Made by a program: the position numbers and the translations under genes. From NCBI GenBank assembly GCA_003443635.1, contig CP031964.1, positions 3,288,971 through 3,352,970 on the forward strand: a stretch of 64,000 bases of DNA, written 5' to 3'. This document shows positions 52,664-62,092 of this stretch, piece after piece. Position 1 is the first letter of the stretch; each line of letters begins with the position of its first letter. Origin of the DNA: Flavobacteriaceae bacterium (GTDB lineage: Bacteria; Bacteroidota; Bacteroidia; Flavobacteriales; Flavobacteriaceae). The notes beneath the pieces were generated by a model. That model was not told where the DNA came from. It saw nothing but the letters and a program-made list of their open reading frames with translations, and made no database searches.

Positions 52664-54697
52664 ATGATGATGCGCACAATAGTCTATATATTCTGTTTTC
52701 TTTTTGCTTTAGGTACAGCTGCGCAACAGCAATCAATAGACTCTATACAAGAGTTAATAAAACTATCCAGAGATTCTAATGAAACACTGGAAGATCGTGT
52801 AAAGTATGCTACAAAAGCTAGTGAATTAGCATCCCAAACTAAAATAGATTCGATCATGCTTTTTAGTTATAGATGGACTTCAGATGCTTATTTACAGATT
52901 GAAAATTATGATAAAATGAGAGAATGGGGTCATCGTAGCTTAAAGCTTGCTATTAAACTTAAAGATTCTTTACCTATTGCTTATATGAATAGTTATATAG
53001 CTTGGTCTTATAATCAACAAGAAGTATATATTGATAGTGCTTATTATTACTATTACAAAGCATCTATAATTTACAAAAAATTAAAAAAAATTGATTTCGA
53101 TATATATATCACTTTAAATATTTCACTTATACAAACCCTACAAGGGGCTTATGTCGATGCCGAAAATAATTTAATAAACGCTATAAAACTATTACAACCT
53201 TTACCCAAAGATGAAGAAAGATTAGATACTCTATGGTCTTTATATAATACTATAGGTAACATTTCATTAAAACTTAAAGATTTTAAAAAAGCTTTAGAAT
53301 ATTATAACAAAGCTTTACGGTATAATGAGAATCAATCTAATATCTTATATAAATATACGAATCACCTATATACAACTATAAACATTGCTGAAGTATATAA
53401 AGAAAAAAAAGAATATCACAAAGCAATTAATATTTATAAAAAATTACTTGAAGATGAAGAAATGTATTATAAAGATCCTATTACTTACGCTACAATATTA
53501 AATAATTTAGCACATATTAAATTTATAAATAAAGATTCTAATCATAACGAAATTTTATCTTTATATAAAAAAGCTTATCGTATCAGTGATAGTTTAAATA
53601 CATCTTATGAAATTTCCAATTTTGGAAGTAACATAGCTGAGTTCTATCTGTCTCTCAATCAAAAAGATTCTGCATTACTTTATTTAGAACGTGTCTATAA
53701 ATTAGCCAAGCAAGCAGAGTTAAATGAAGAAATTCTAGAATCTCTAGTGTTAATGTCTAAAATTAAAGAGGGCGAAGTAGGCAAACAATATTTGTATGAA
53801 TATATTAAACTTAATGATAGTTTAATTGCTAACGAACGTACTGCGCGTAATAAGTTTGCTCGCATCCGTTTTGAAACAGATGAGATCACTATTGAGAGAG
53901 ATAAAGTGACTAAGCAGAAATCATTGCTATTTGGTACTTCTATCACGCTAGTGGTGATTCTTGCCTTGGTATATCTTGTGTTTATCCAACGCTCGAAAAA
54001 CAGAAAACTCTTGTTTGAGCGTGAACAGCAAAAAGCTAATGAAAGTATTTATAGTTTAATGTTACAACAGCAGAGTATTCTGGAGCAAGGGCGTACTGAG
54101 GAACGTTTTAGAATCTCTGAAGAATTGCACGATGGCATCCTTAGTAAATTGTTTGGAACACGGATGGGATTAGGATTGTTATCTAAAAAAATTAATGGTG
54201 ATACTTCGGTTTTAAAAAAGCATAGTGATTTTATTAACCAAATGCAGGAGATAGAAACCGAAATCAGAGATGTGTCTCATGCACTTAGAAACAAACTACT
54301 CTCTTCTACTGTAGATTTTGTAGCTATTATTGAGTATTACATTAAAGGTTTAAGTGAGTTACATTTGTTTGAGTATAAAGTATATGCAAATTCTGAAATT
54401 CCTTGGGCTACTATAAACGATCATACTAAAGTGAACTTGTATCGTATTTTACAAGAAGCGTTACAAAATATGATCAAACACGCTAATGCATCTCGTGTAG
54501 ATGTAAGTTTTTATATGATTGATGCACACTTAGAGTTAGTAATTAAAGATGATGGGATTGGCTTTGATGTTAACAAACAGGCTAAAGGCATTGGTTTAAA
54601 AAACATAAAGTCAAGAACTCAAAACTTAAATGGAACACTCGATATTGTTTCTAATCCTGATAAAGGCACTTTAATAACAGTTAGCTTTCCTATATAA
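52664..54697 (+). CDS. TPR sensor histidine kinase, array member 3
   Basis: 677 residues, starting at the first of three tandem ATGs right after the stop of member 2, with coupling likely. The first 115 residues follow member 2; the middle part (AENNLINAIKLLQPLPKDEE, TSYEISNFGSNIAEFYLS) follows member 4 instead. The transmembrane, H-box, N-box (LYRILQEALQNMIKHANAS) and G-boxes are intact. Periplasmic ligand unknown. Confidence 0.92.
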   Translation: MMMRTIVYIFCFLFALGTAAQQQSIDSIQELIKLSRDSNETLEDRVKYATKASELASQTKIDSIMLFSYRWTSDAYLQIENYDKMREWGHRSLKLAIKLKDSLPIAYMNSYIAWSYNQQEVYIDSAYYYYYKASIIYKKLKKIDFDIYITLNISLIQTLQGAYVDAENNLINAIKLLQPLPKDEERLDTLWSLYNTIGNISLKLKDFKKALEYYNKALRYNENQSNILYKYTNHLYTTINIAEVYKEKKEYHKAINIYKKLLEDEEMYYKDPITYATILNNLAHIKFINKDSNHNEILSLYKKAYRISDSLNTSYEISNFGSNIAEFYLSLNQKDSALLYLERVYKLAKQAELNEEILESLVLMSKIKEGEVGKQYLYEYIKLNDSLIANERTARNKFARIRFETDEITIERDKVTKQKSLLFGTSITLVVILALVYLVFIQRSKNRKLLFEREQQKANESIYSLMLQQQSILEQGRTEERFRISEELHDGILSKLFGTRMGLGLLSKKINGDTSVLKKHSDFINQMQEIETEIRDVSHALRNKLLSSTVDFVAIIEYYIKGLSELHLFEYKVYANSEIPWATINDHTKVNLYRILQEALQNMIKHANASRVDVSFYMIDAHLELVIKDDGIGFDVNKQAKGIGLKNIKSRTQNLNGTLDIVSNPDKGTLITVSFPI

Positions 54698-54699
54698 AT

Positions 54700-56742
54700 A
54701 TGATGCGCACAATAGTCTATATATTCTGTTTTCTTTTTGCTTTAGGTACAGCTGCGCAACAGCAATCCTTTAAACAAACTTTAGATAGCATTCAAAAATT
54801 AAGAGCATATACTTTTGATGAGGACTTAAGTTTAGAAGAGCGTTTGGATTATGCTTTGAAAGCAAGTGAATTAGCGCATCGAACTAAAGTAGATACCATT
54901 ATTTTAAGGAATGATTTTAGAGTGGGAGCTTTATATTATCAAAGTGAAGACTATAACAAAATTAGGGAATGGAAACATCGCAATTTAAAGCTCGCTAGGA
55001 AAGTTAAAGATTCTTTAATAATTGCATATGAAAATGGCATTCTAGGTTGGACTTATCACATAGAAGGTATCCAAGTGGATAGTATATATTATTACTACCG
55101 TCGAGCATTAAATATTTTCAAAAAAATAAAAGAAACTGATCATGAAGTAAGTGTAATTTTAAATCTTTCAAAGATACAAAAATCTCAAAAAAATTATATT
55201 GAAGCTGAAAACTCAATCATAGATGCAATTACGTTACTTCAAAAATTTCCTAAAGATGATGAAAACATTGATGCTTTATGGGATTCCTATAACGCTTTAG
55301 GATTAATCTCCAAAGATTTAAAATATTACGATAGAGCTTTAGATTATTATAATGAAGCCTTAGAGGTTAATAAAAATCAATCAGATATCTTATACAAATA
55401 CACAAATTATTTATATACAACTATCAACATTGCCGAAGCATATAAAGAAAAAAAAGAATATCATAAAGCTATTCATATCTATAATGAGTTACTTGAAGAC
55501 ACGAAAATGTATCATAAAGATGCCATTACCTATGCTACAGTTTTAAGTAATCTAGCCTATATAAGGTTTCTCAACAAAGAGTCTAATCATAACAACATTC
55601 TCTCTTTATTTAAACGCGCTTATCAGATTAGTGATAGCTTAAATGCTTCTTATGAAATAGCTGCTTCAGGTAATAATCTTTCTGAGTTTTACATCTCTCT
55701 TAATCAAAAAGATTCTGCTTTACCTTATTTGGAACGTTCTTATCAATTAGCGAAACAAATTAATGAAAATGAAGAAGTGCTTCGTTCTTTAAAACTATTT
55801 TCTCAAGCTACAGAGGGAGAAGCTGGGAAAGAATATTTGTATGAGTATATCAAGCTTAATGATAGTTTAATTGCTAATGAGCGGATTGCACGTAATAAGT
55901 TTGCGCTTATTCAATTTGAAACGGAAGAAATTACTGAAGAGAGAGATAAGGTAACTAAACAGAAATCGTTGCTATTTGGTACTTCCGTTACACTGGTAGT
56001 GATGCTTGCTTTGGTATATCTTGTGTTTGTACAACGTTCTAAAAACAGAAAACTCCTCTTTGAGCGTGAACAACAAAAGGCTAATGAGAGTATTTATAGT
56101 TTAATGTTACAACAACAGAGTATTTTAGAGCAAGGTCGTACCGAAGAACGTTTTAGAATCTCTGAAGAATTGCATGATGGCATCCTTAGCAAATTGTTTG
56201 GAACACGAATGGGATTAGGGTTTTTATCTAAAAAAATTAGTGGTGATGCTTCTGTTTTAAAAAAGCATAGTGATTTTATTAACCAAATGCAGGAGATCGA
56301 AACTGAAATTAGAGATGTATCTCATGCACTTAAAAACAAACTGCTAGATTCTACGGTTGATTTTGTTGCTATTATTAAGTATTACATTAAAGGTCTAAGT
56401 GAGTTACACTTGTTTGACTATAAGGTGTATGCAGATTCTAAGATTCCTTGGAGTACTATTAATGATCAGATTAAAGTGAATTTGTATCGTATTCTACAAG
56501 AGGGGTTACAAAACACCATCAAACATGCGAAAGCCTCCCATATAGATGTAAGTTTTTATATGATTAACAAGCAATTAGAGTTAGTGATTAAAGATAACGG
56601 AGTTGGGTTTGATGTTAAAAAACAAGCTAAAGGGATTGGGTTAAAAAATATAAAATCAAGAACTCAAAACTTAAACGGAACACTTGATATTATTTCTAAT
56701 CCTGATAATGGTACTTTAATAACGGTTCGTTTTCCTATATAA
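54700..56742 (+). CDS. TPR sensor histidine kinase, array member 4
   Basis: 680 residues. The signal peptide region is identical at the start to member 3 (MMRTIVYIFCFLFALGTAAQ), but from residue 20 it follows member 5 (SFKQTLDSIQKLRAYTFDED, LSLEERLDYALKASELAH). The middle TPR part is close to member 3 (YKEKKEYHKAIHIYNELLED). Kinase motifs are intact (H-box ISEELHDGILSKLFG; DNGVGF in the G1 box instead of DDGIGF). Spacing to its neighbours is 2 bp. Confidence 0.92.
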   Translation: MMRTIVYIFCFLFALGTAAQQQSFKQTLDSIQKLRAYTFDEDLSLEERLDYALKASELAHRTKVDTIILRNDFRVGALYYQSEDYNKIREWKHRNLKLARKVKDSLIIAYENGILGWTYHIEGIQVDSIYYYYRRALNIFKKIKETDHEVSVILNLSKIQKSQKNYIEAENSIIDAITLLQKFPKDDENIDALWDSYNALGLISKDLKYYDRALDYYNEALEVNKNQSDILYKYTNYLYTTINIAEAYKEKKEYHKAIHIYNELLEDTKMYHKDAITYATVLSNLAYIRFLNKESNHNNILSLFKRAYQISDSLNASYEIAASGNNLSEFYISLNQKDSALPYLERSYQLAKQINENEEVLRSLKLFSQATEGEAGKEYLYEYIKLNDSLIANERIARNKFALIQFETEEITEERDKVTKQKSLLFGTSVTLVVMLALVYLVFVQRSKNRKLLFEREQQKANESIYSLMLQQQSILEQGRTEERFRISEELHDGILSKLFGTRMGLGFLSKKISGDASVLKKHSDFINQMQEIETEIRDVSHALKNKLLDSTVDFVAIIKYYIKGLSELHLFDYKVYADSKIPWSTINDQIKVNLYRILQEGLQNTIKHAKASHIDVSFYMINKQLELVIKDNGVGFDVKKQAKGIGLKNIKSRTQNLNGTLDIISNPDNGTLITVRFPI

Positions 56743-56744
56743 AG

Positions 56745-58781
56745 ATGATGCGCACAATAGTTTATATATTCTGTTTTCTTTTTGTTGTTGGAGCAATGGC
56801 ACAACAGCAATCTTTTAAAAAGCAATTAGATTCTATTCAAAAGCTACGAGCGTATACGTTTGATACAAGCTTAAGTTTAGAGGAGCGTTTGGAATATGCT
56901 TTAAAATCTAGTGAGCTTGCTCATAAAACTAAGGTAGATACTACTATTTTAAAAAATGATCAAAGATTAGCTTATATCTATCTTTTAATGGATAATCATC
57001 AAAAAACTAAAAATTGGAGTTATAAAAGTTTAAAAATAGCTGAAAAATTGAATGATTCATTAAAGATCGCAATCATAAATCATACGTTAGCATTGTCATA
57101 CGATAATCAAGGAATATTTAAAGATAGTGCTTATTTTTTTTATTATAAATCCAAAAAAATTTATAGTGCTTTAAAAAAAGTGAGTTTTGAAATAAGCGTA
57201 CTATCAAACATTGCAATTCTTCAAGAAGATGAACGTGATTATGTAAATGCAGAAATCAATGCTTTCAAAGCTCTTCGATTAATTCAATCACTTCCTCAAA
57301 CAGAAAATAATCTTAATACTCTTCAAATTATAAATAATCTCATTGGAATAATTTCTTTTAAGCTTCATAATTATGATAAAGCTATAGAATACTATAACAA
57401 GGCATTAGAAAATAGCTCTAAAATGTCTAATGGACATAAGTCAAACTTATACATTAATATTAATATTGCTGAATTATATAAGGACCAAAAGAAATACAAT
57501 AAAGCCATAAATATTTATAATAGATTAATCAATAATAATAAAAGATTACATTATGACGATTCTTTAACTTACTCTACAGTTATAAGTAATCTAGCATATG
57601 TGAAATTTCTCAGAAAAGATTTAAATTATGGAGAAATTACGTCATTATTTAAACGTGCATATAAGATTAGTAGTAATATGGAAGTACCATATGAAGTCTC
57701 AGCAATTGGCAATGATTTCTCTGAATTTTATCTTTCCATTAATCAAAAAGATTCTGCATTACCTTATCTTAAACGCTCCTATAAATTGGCAAAACAAGCT
57801 GATCTGAATGAAGAAGTACTTCGGTCATTAAAATTACTCTCTCAAGCCACTGAAGGTGAAACAGGGAAGCAATATTTGTATGAGTATATCAAGCTTAATG
57901 ATAGTCTAATTACTAAGGAGCGAATTGCACGTAATAAGTTTGCACGGATTAAGTTTGAAACAGATGAAATTACTGAAGAGAGAGATAAGGTAACTAAACA
58001 GAAATCGTTGCTATTTGGAACTTCCATTACACTGGTAGTAATGCTTGCATTAGTATATCTTGTGTTTGTACAGCGTTCTAAAAATAGAAAGCTCCTCTTT
58101 GAACGTGAACAACAAAAAGCTAATGAGAGTATTTATAGTTTAATGTTACAACAGCAGAGTATTCTGGAACAGGGGCGTACCGAAGAACGTTTTAGAATTT
58201 CTGAAGAATTACATGATGGCATCCTCAGTAAATTGTTTGGAACACGAATGGGATTAGGGTTTTTATCTAAAAAAGTTAATGGTGATGCTTCTGTTTTAAT
58301 AAAGCATAGTGATTTTATTAACCAAATGCAGGAGATAGAAACCGAAATTAGAGATGTGTCTCATGCGCTTAAAAACAAATTGCTTTCTTCTACGGTTGAC
58401 TTTGTGGCTATTATTGAGTATTACATTAAAGGTTTAAGTGAGTTACACTTGTTTGACTACAACGTGTATGCGAACCCTGAGATTCCTTGGGCTACTATAA
58501 ACGATCATACTAAAGTGAATTTGTATCGTATTTTACAGGAAGCATTACAAAATATGATCAAACATGCTCAGGCCTCTCGCGTAGATGTGAGTTTTTATAT
58601 GATTGACAAGCAATTGGAATTAGTAATTAAAGATAATGGAGCTGGGTTTGATGTTAACAAACAAGTTAAAGGTATTGGCTTAAAAAATATAACATCTAGA
58701 ACTAAAAACTTAAATGGAACGATAGATATTGCTTCTAATCCTGATAAAGGCACTTTATTAACGGTTCATTTGAAAGTTTAA
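56745..58781 (+). CDS. TPR sensor histidine kinase, array member 5
   Basis: 678 residues and the last of the tandem set. The N-terminal 60 residues follow member 4; the next region (KSSELAHKTKVDTTILKNDQ) resembles member 1. The middle TPR part is the most diverged of the five (DYVNAEINAFKALRLIQSLP, KYNKAINIYNRLINNNKRL). The kinase half is again near-identical to the others up to the final residues, which differ (TVHLKV instead of VxFPI). The G1 box is DNGAGF. No terminator-strength hairpin is visible in the 49 bp before the convergent kinase gene. Confidence 0.92.
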   Translation: MMRTIVYIFCFLFVVGAMAQQQSFKKQLDSIQKLRAYTFDTSLSLEERLEYALKSSELAHKTKVDTTILKNDQRLAYIYLLMDNHQKTKNWSYKSLKIAEKLNDSLKIAIINHTLALSYDNQGIFKDSAYFFYYKSKKIYSALKKVSFEISVLSNIAILQEDERDYVNAEINAFKALRLIQSLPQTENNLNTLQIINNLIGIISFKLHNYDKAIEYYNKALENSSKMSNGHKSNLYININIAELYKDQKKYNKAINIYNRLINNNKRLHYDDSLTYSTVISNLAYVKFLRKDLNYGEITSLFKRAYKISSNMEVPYEVSAIGNDFSEFYLSINQKDSALPYLKRSYKLAKQADLNEEVLRSLKLLSQATEGETGKQYLYEYIKLNDSLITKERIARNKFARIKFETDEITEERDKVTKQKSLLFGTSITLVVMLALVYLVFVQRSKNRKLLFEREQQKANESIYSLMLQQQSILEQGRTEERFRISEELHDGILSKLFGTRMGLGFLSKKVNGDASVLIKHSDFINQMQEIETEIRDVSHALKNKLLSSTVDFVAIIEYYIKGLSELHLFDYNVYANPEIPWATINDHTKVNLYRILQEALQNMIKHAQASRVDVSFYMIDKQLELVIKDNGAGFDVNKQVKGIGLKNITSRTKNLNGTIDIASNPDKGTLLTVHLKV

Positions 58782-58830
58782 AAAAGACATATCTTTCTTG
58801 TTGTAAGTTAAGAACTTAAAGAAGTAATTT

Positions 58831-59814
58831 TTATGATGATGTTGTTGGAAGTTTTATGGTTAAGGATGTTCCTTTATTAATTGTAGATTTAACATTAAAT
58901 TCTCCTTTAAATCTTGCAATTCTAGAATTAATATTATTTAGTCCTATGCCATTTCTCACATTAGCAACATTAAATCCTTTACCATTATCTGTAATATTTA
59001 AATGTAAAATTTTTGACTCTAAACTAGATGTAATAATTACTTTATCTGCTTTGGAGTGTTTAATTATATTTTGTAGAGCTTCTTGTACTATTCTGTAAAC
59101 AGAAAGTTTCATTTTATTATCAAGTATATTCCAATCAGTTGTATTTGTATTATTGAGTTCGTAATTAAAATTGCAAACTCTACTTAAGCTATCTGTATAA
59201 TTATGTATTAAAGTTTTAAAATTTACTTTTGAAACCTCTTCTAGTTTTAACTTATGAGAAAGATCACGAAGGTCGTTATGCAAAATTTGCATTTCATCAA
59301 GATACATCTCTAATTTATTTAAGGTTGTTTCATCTCCCTCTAAGTTTAAAAACCCCAAACCCATTCTCACTCCAAATAACCTTCCTAAAGCACCATCGTG
59401 CAGTTCTTCAGAGATACGATTACGTTCTTGTTTACGCCCCTCTTCCAACTTAGCTTGTTTATCTAAAATTAATCTGTAAATCTCACTACATGCTAATTCC
59501 TGTTCTTTTTTAAAGGTCTTGCATCGGTGTATTTTTATAAAGCATATAATACTTAATAGTAACACAAGGCTACTTGTAAGTAGCACAACTTGTTTTAAAT
59601 GCTTTATTTGTTTTTCGTGAGAATCCGTAATTAAATGGTCGTTGGATATCTCTTCTTGAAAATATAAATTGTATTTTTTTGTATTGCTTTTTGCTTCTAC
59701 ATTTAAATTAAAAACAAGTAAAATTATACAAATTAAATTTTTACTCCATCTATAAAATAGTTTATAAACTCTATAAATAGAGTTGTTATGGTTATTAGGT
59801 AGGATTTGATTCAT
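58831..59814 (-). CDS. Sensor histidine kinase lacking TPRs (HisKA_3/HATPase)
   Basis: 327 residues from the ATG at 59814; a TTG ten codons upstream is also in frame. It has a first hydrophobic stretch (NLICIILLVFNLNVEAKS), a short periplasmic loop, a transmembrane helix (VVLLTSSLVLLLSIICFI), then the H-box QERNRISEELHDGALGRLFGV, N-box VYRIVQEALQNIIKHSKAD, NGKGF and NGIGLNNI. It is a clear relative of the five tandem kinases but with the 400-residue sensor removed, and lies convergent to them. Catalytic motifs are intact, so it is a plausible active kinase rather than a fragment. Its signal input is unclear. Confidence 0.88.
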   Translation of the reverse strand: MNQILPNNHNNSIYRVYKLFYRWSKNLICIILLVFNLNVEAKSNTKKYNLYFQEEISNDHLITDSHEKQIKHLKQVVLLTSSLVLLLSIICFIKIHRCKTFKKEQELACSEIYRLILDKQAKLEEGRKQERNRISEELHDGALGRLFGVRMGLGFLNLEGDETTLNKLEMYLDEMQILHNDLRDLSHKLKLEEVSKVNFKTLIHNYTDSLSRVCNFNYELNNTNTTDWNILDNKMKLSVYRIVQEALQNIIKHSKADKVIITSSLESKILHLNITDNGKGFNVANVRNGIGLNNINSRIARFKGEFNVKSTINKGTSLTIKLPTTSS

Positions 59815-59981
59815 TATAATTTTTACAATTAATAATGAAAACAAAAAGCAAGTAGGGTTGATTTGTTTTCAAAAAAAACAGCCATTAGAATAATTTCTAA
59901 AAACTGTTTTTAACTACTAACTAAACTATCAATCAATAATTATCAACGGTATCTTTCTTTAGGTTTTCTATTTTTTTGGTT

Positions 59982-60785
59982 CTATTTCTTTAAAAGCTTA
60001 TTGTTTTTGTTAGGTTTTTGCTTCTTTTTAAATAGATGCTTCAGAAATCCTTTTTTCTTATCCGTTTTAATATTATTTTTTGTTTCTTTTTTAGGTTTAT
60101 CAGTTTTATTGTTTGCTTGTGTTCGCTTAGTTTTTTTTACAACATTATTTTTTTTAGGTATTTTATTTTTTTCGGCTTTTTTAAATATTCGTTTTAAAAA
60201 ACTTTCTTTTTTAGTTGAATTTCCTTTCTCTTTTTTAGCTTTTTTCTTAAACATACGTTTTATAAACCCTTGTCGTTTATCTAGTGGCAATGCTTTATCT
60301 TTTTTGTACTTTACTGTATCTTTTGTTTTATAATTTATCCACTCTCCTGTTTTTAAATTATTTTTATAAAAACATCTTAGCTCCATGTTACCTAAAGCAT
60401 CATAGGTTATAAATTCGCCATCCTTAAAACCATTTTTCCAAGTTTCTTTTAATTTTAAAGCTCCGTTTTCGTACCATTGCTTCCAAACTCCTGTTTTTAA
60501 ACCTGAATTAAAATTACCTTGTTCTGCTAATTGGTTAGATCTGTAATATTTTAAATACTCGTTTTGCAATACACTCCCTGAAGCACTAGATACAGAATAA
60601 TGTATCTCTCCAGATTTATACCAATAATATGTTTTGTTATCATCAAAATCATTTACTTTTTTAAGAGATATGTAACATTCAATATCAAAATTGTGATCTC
60701 TAACTCTTCTTTTTTGAACATCAGATGTAAATGCAAAACAGGAAATTGATATTAGTAGTAATACAATACTTTTTTGTATTTTCAT
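59982..60785 (-). CDS. Exported YwqK/MORN-like repeat protein with repetitive lysine-rich tail
   Basis: 267 residues: a signal peptide (KSIVLLLISISCFAFTS), then about 130 residues of MORN/YwqK-type repeats (YYWYKSGEIHYSV, YYRSNQLAEQGNFNSGLKTG, WYENGALKLKETWKNGFKDG, FYKNNLKTGEWINYKT). The last 90 residues are extremely basic, with three copies of a short unit, GFIKRMFKKKAKK, SFLKRIFKKAEKN and GFLKHLFKKKQK, separated by Lys/Asn/Thr linkers. The MORN-like part is common in Bacteroidetes; the basic repeated tail may bind nucleic acid, LPS or another anionic polymer. Function unknown. Confidence 0.8.
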   Translation of the reverse strand: MKIQKSIVLLLISISCFAFTSDVQKRRVRDHNFDIECYISLKKVNDFDDNKTYYWYKSGEIHYSVSSASGSVLQNEYLKYYRSNQLAEQGNFNSGLKTGVWKQWYENGALKLKETWKNGFKDGEFITYDALGNMELRCFYKNNLKTGEWINYKTKDTVKYKKDKALPLDKRQGFIKRMFKKKAKKEKGNSTKKESFLKRIFKKAEKNKIPKKNNVVKKTKRTQANNKTDKPKKETKNNIKTDKKKGFLKHLFKKKQKPNKNNKLLKK

Positions 60786-61039
60786 TTTGCGTAGAGGTGT
60801 TGGTCTGTTTTTAGAAAAAATATTGTTTTAAAAATAGTTCTTAGCAAAAAAAAAGAACTAAGGTTTTACCATGTTAAAACTAAGGTGTTTTTATATTTAA
60901 CTTTTTCATAAAGAATTATGTTTTTTAATACATAAAATGTATGTATTTACACTTTTTAAGTGTATTTTTATTACGCGAATAACGCACGATGTTCTTTGTT
61001 TATTGACAAATCTTAAGTTTAGATTACTATCCATTTGGG

Positions 61040-62092
61040 ATGCTACTGCCTAATCGTCACGGAAGCACCGATAACTACCGCTATGGCTTCCAAGGACAAG
61101 AAAAAGATGATGAAATTAAAGGGGAAGGGAATTCTTATAATTATACTTTTAGGATGCACGACCCGAGAGTGGGAAAGTTTTTAAGTTTAGATCCATTAGC
61201 ACTACAATATCCACATAATTCTCCATATGCCTTTGCTGAGAATAGAGTAATAGATGGTATTGAACTAGAAGGGTTAGAGTTTTTGTCTAAAGATAAAGCT
61301 ATGGTTGAATCTAGATTTGGAAGAACTTACTTAAAGGTAGATAACTTATCACGTCCAAATAGAGATAAAATCAACATCTTCAATTTAAATGGAAGAAACT
61401 CTTTTAATCACAGAGGTGAAGACGTTATTGGTTATAATACAGAGTTAGGAATAGGATTTCAAGTTGATTTAAATGATGAAAAGGACTCTCAAATAGATGC
61501 ACTATTTGATTTTGGAAGTAAGAAAACTGCTTCAAGAGCTATTTTGACATATAATGATTTTGCAATAAGAATTGTTACAGGAACAAATACCAAAGGAGAA
61601 GAGAGTAATCGCTCTAAAAGAAGAAATAAACGAGTTTTAGATTATTCTAAAGGATTTCCTACTAACATGAAAAATACTGCTAAAGGTTTCTTGGCAGTAG
61701 CAGTACTAGCAGAAGGATATAATACATATACAGCATTTGATCAGGCCAATGATTATGATGATATAATTAACGATACATCTATACTATTTACAAATGTCCT
61801 TGGAGCTATAGATGCTGCAATAAGAAATGGTGACATTCCAGATAAGTTTAAAAATGATAAAGATCTATCGCATTTAGCTAATGTTATTTTATTCGGAGGA
61901 AATGGAAATGAAGGCTGGGAAATAAATAATTTAGGCTATCAGATATATTGGGAACTTACTGAAAAAGGAAAAGAAGAATATAAATCTATGTCAATGAAAG
62001 AAATTGGTAAAGTAATAATGCTTAATCCAAACTTAGTCAAACTAAAAGATGAAAGAGAAGAACAAGTTAAAGTATCCGATGATCAAGATTAA
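61040..62092 (+). CDS. Orphan RHS C-terminal tip (RHS core remnant plus variable toxin-like domain)
   Basis: 350 residues. The first 70 are the end of an RHS core: an in-frame DYYPFG just before the start, then MLLPNRHGSTDNYRYGFQGQ, MHDPRVGKFLSLDPLA and YPHNSPYAFAENRVIDGIEL. The remaining 270 residues are a variable C-terminal domain with no family I can name; they include a hydrophobic stretch (AKGFLAVAVLAEGY) and a long acidic end. In-frame TGA lies 12 codons upstream of the ATG, so the large N-terminal RHS shell is absent here. Such tips are usually toxins swapped by recombination. The next gene overlaps and may be its immunity gene. Confidence 0.75.
   Translation: MLLPNRHGSTDNYRYGFQGQEKDDEIKGEGNSYNYTFRMHDPRVGKFLSLDPLALQYPHNSPYAFAENRVIDGIELEGLEFLSKDKAMVESRFGRTYLKVDNLSRPNRDKINIFNLNGRNSFNHRGEDVIGYNTELGIGFQVDLNDEKDSQIDALFDFGSKKTASRAILTYNDFAIRIVTGTNTKGEESNRSKRRNKRVLDYSKGFPTNMKNTAKGFLAVAVLAEGYNTYTAFDQANDYDDIINDTSILFTNVLGAIDAAIRNGDIPDKFKNDKDLSHLANVILFGGNGNEGWEINNLGYQIYWELTEKGKEEYKSMSMKEIGKVIMLNPNLVKLKDEREEQVKVSDDQD

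Larger units (their letters stand above)
48590..58781 (+). repeat. Tandem gene duplication: five about 2.04 kb kinase units
   Basis: Five head-to-tail units of 2031-2043 bp with 0-3 bp between stop and start. The 3' 900 bp of each unit (from EYIKLNDSLI to the end of the kinase) are almost the same at the DNA level; for example, the words CAACAGCAGAGTATTCTGGA and GGTACTTTATTAACGGTTC occur in several units with few changes. The 5' 1.1 kb are patchwork. This indicates repeated duplication with recombination or gene conversion among copies. Confidence 0.85.

Noticed and set aside
48590..58781. Kinase array as an assembly artefact or as one frameshifted giant gene
   Set aside because: All five units are complete, have distinct TPR sequences, proper stops and their own signal peptides, so they are real separate genes; copy number still deserves long-read confirmation.
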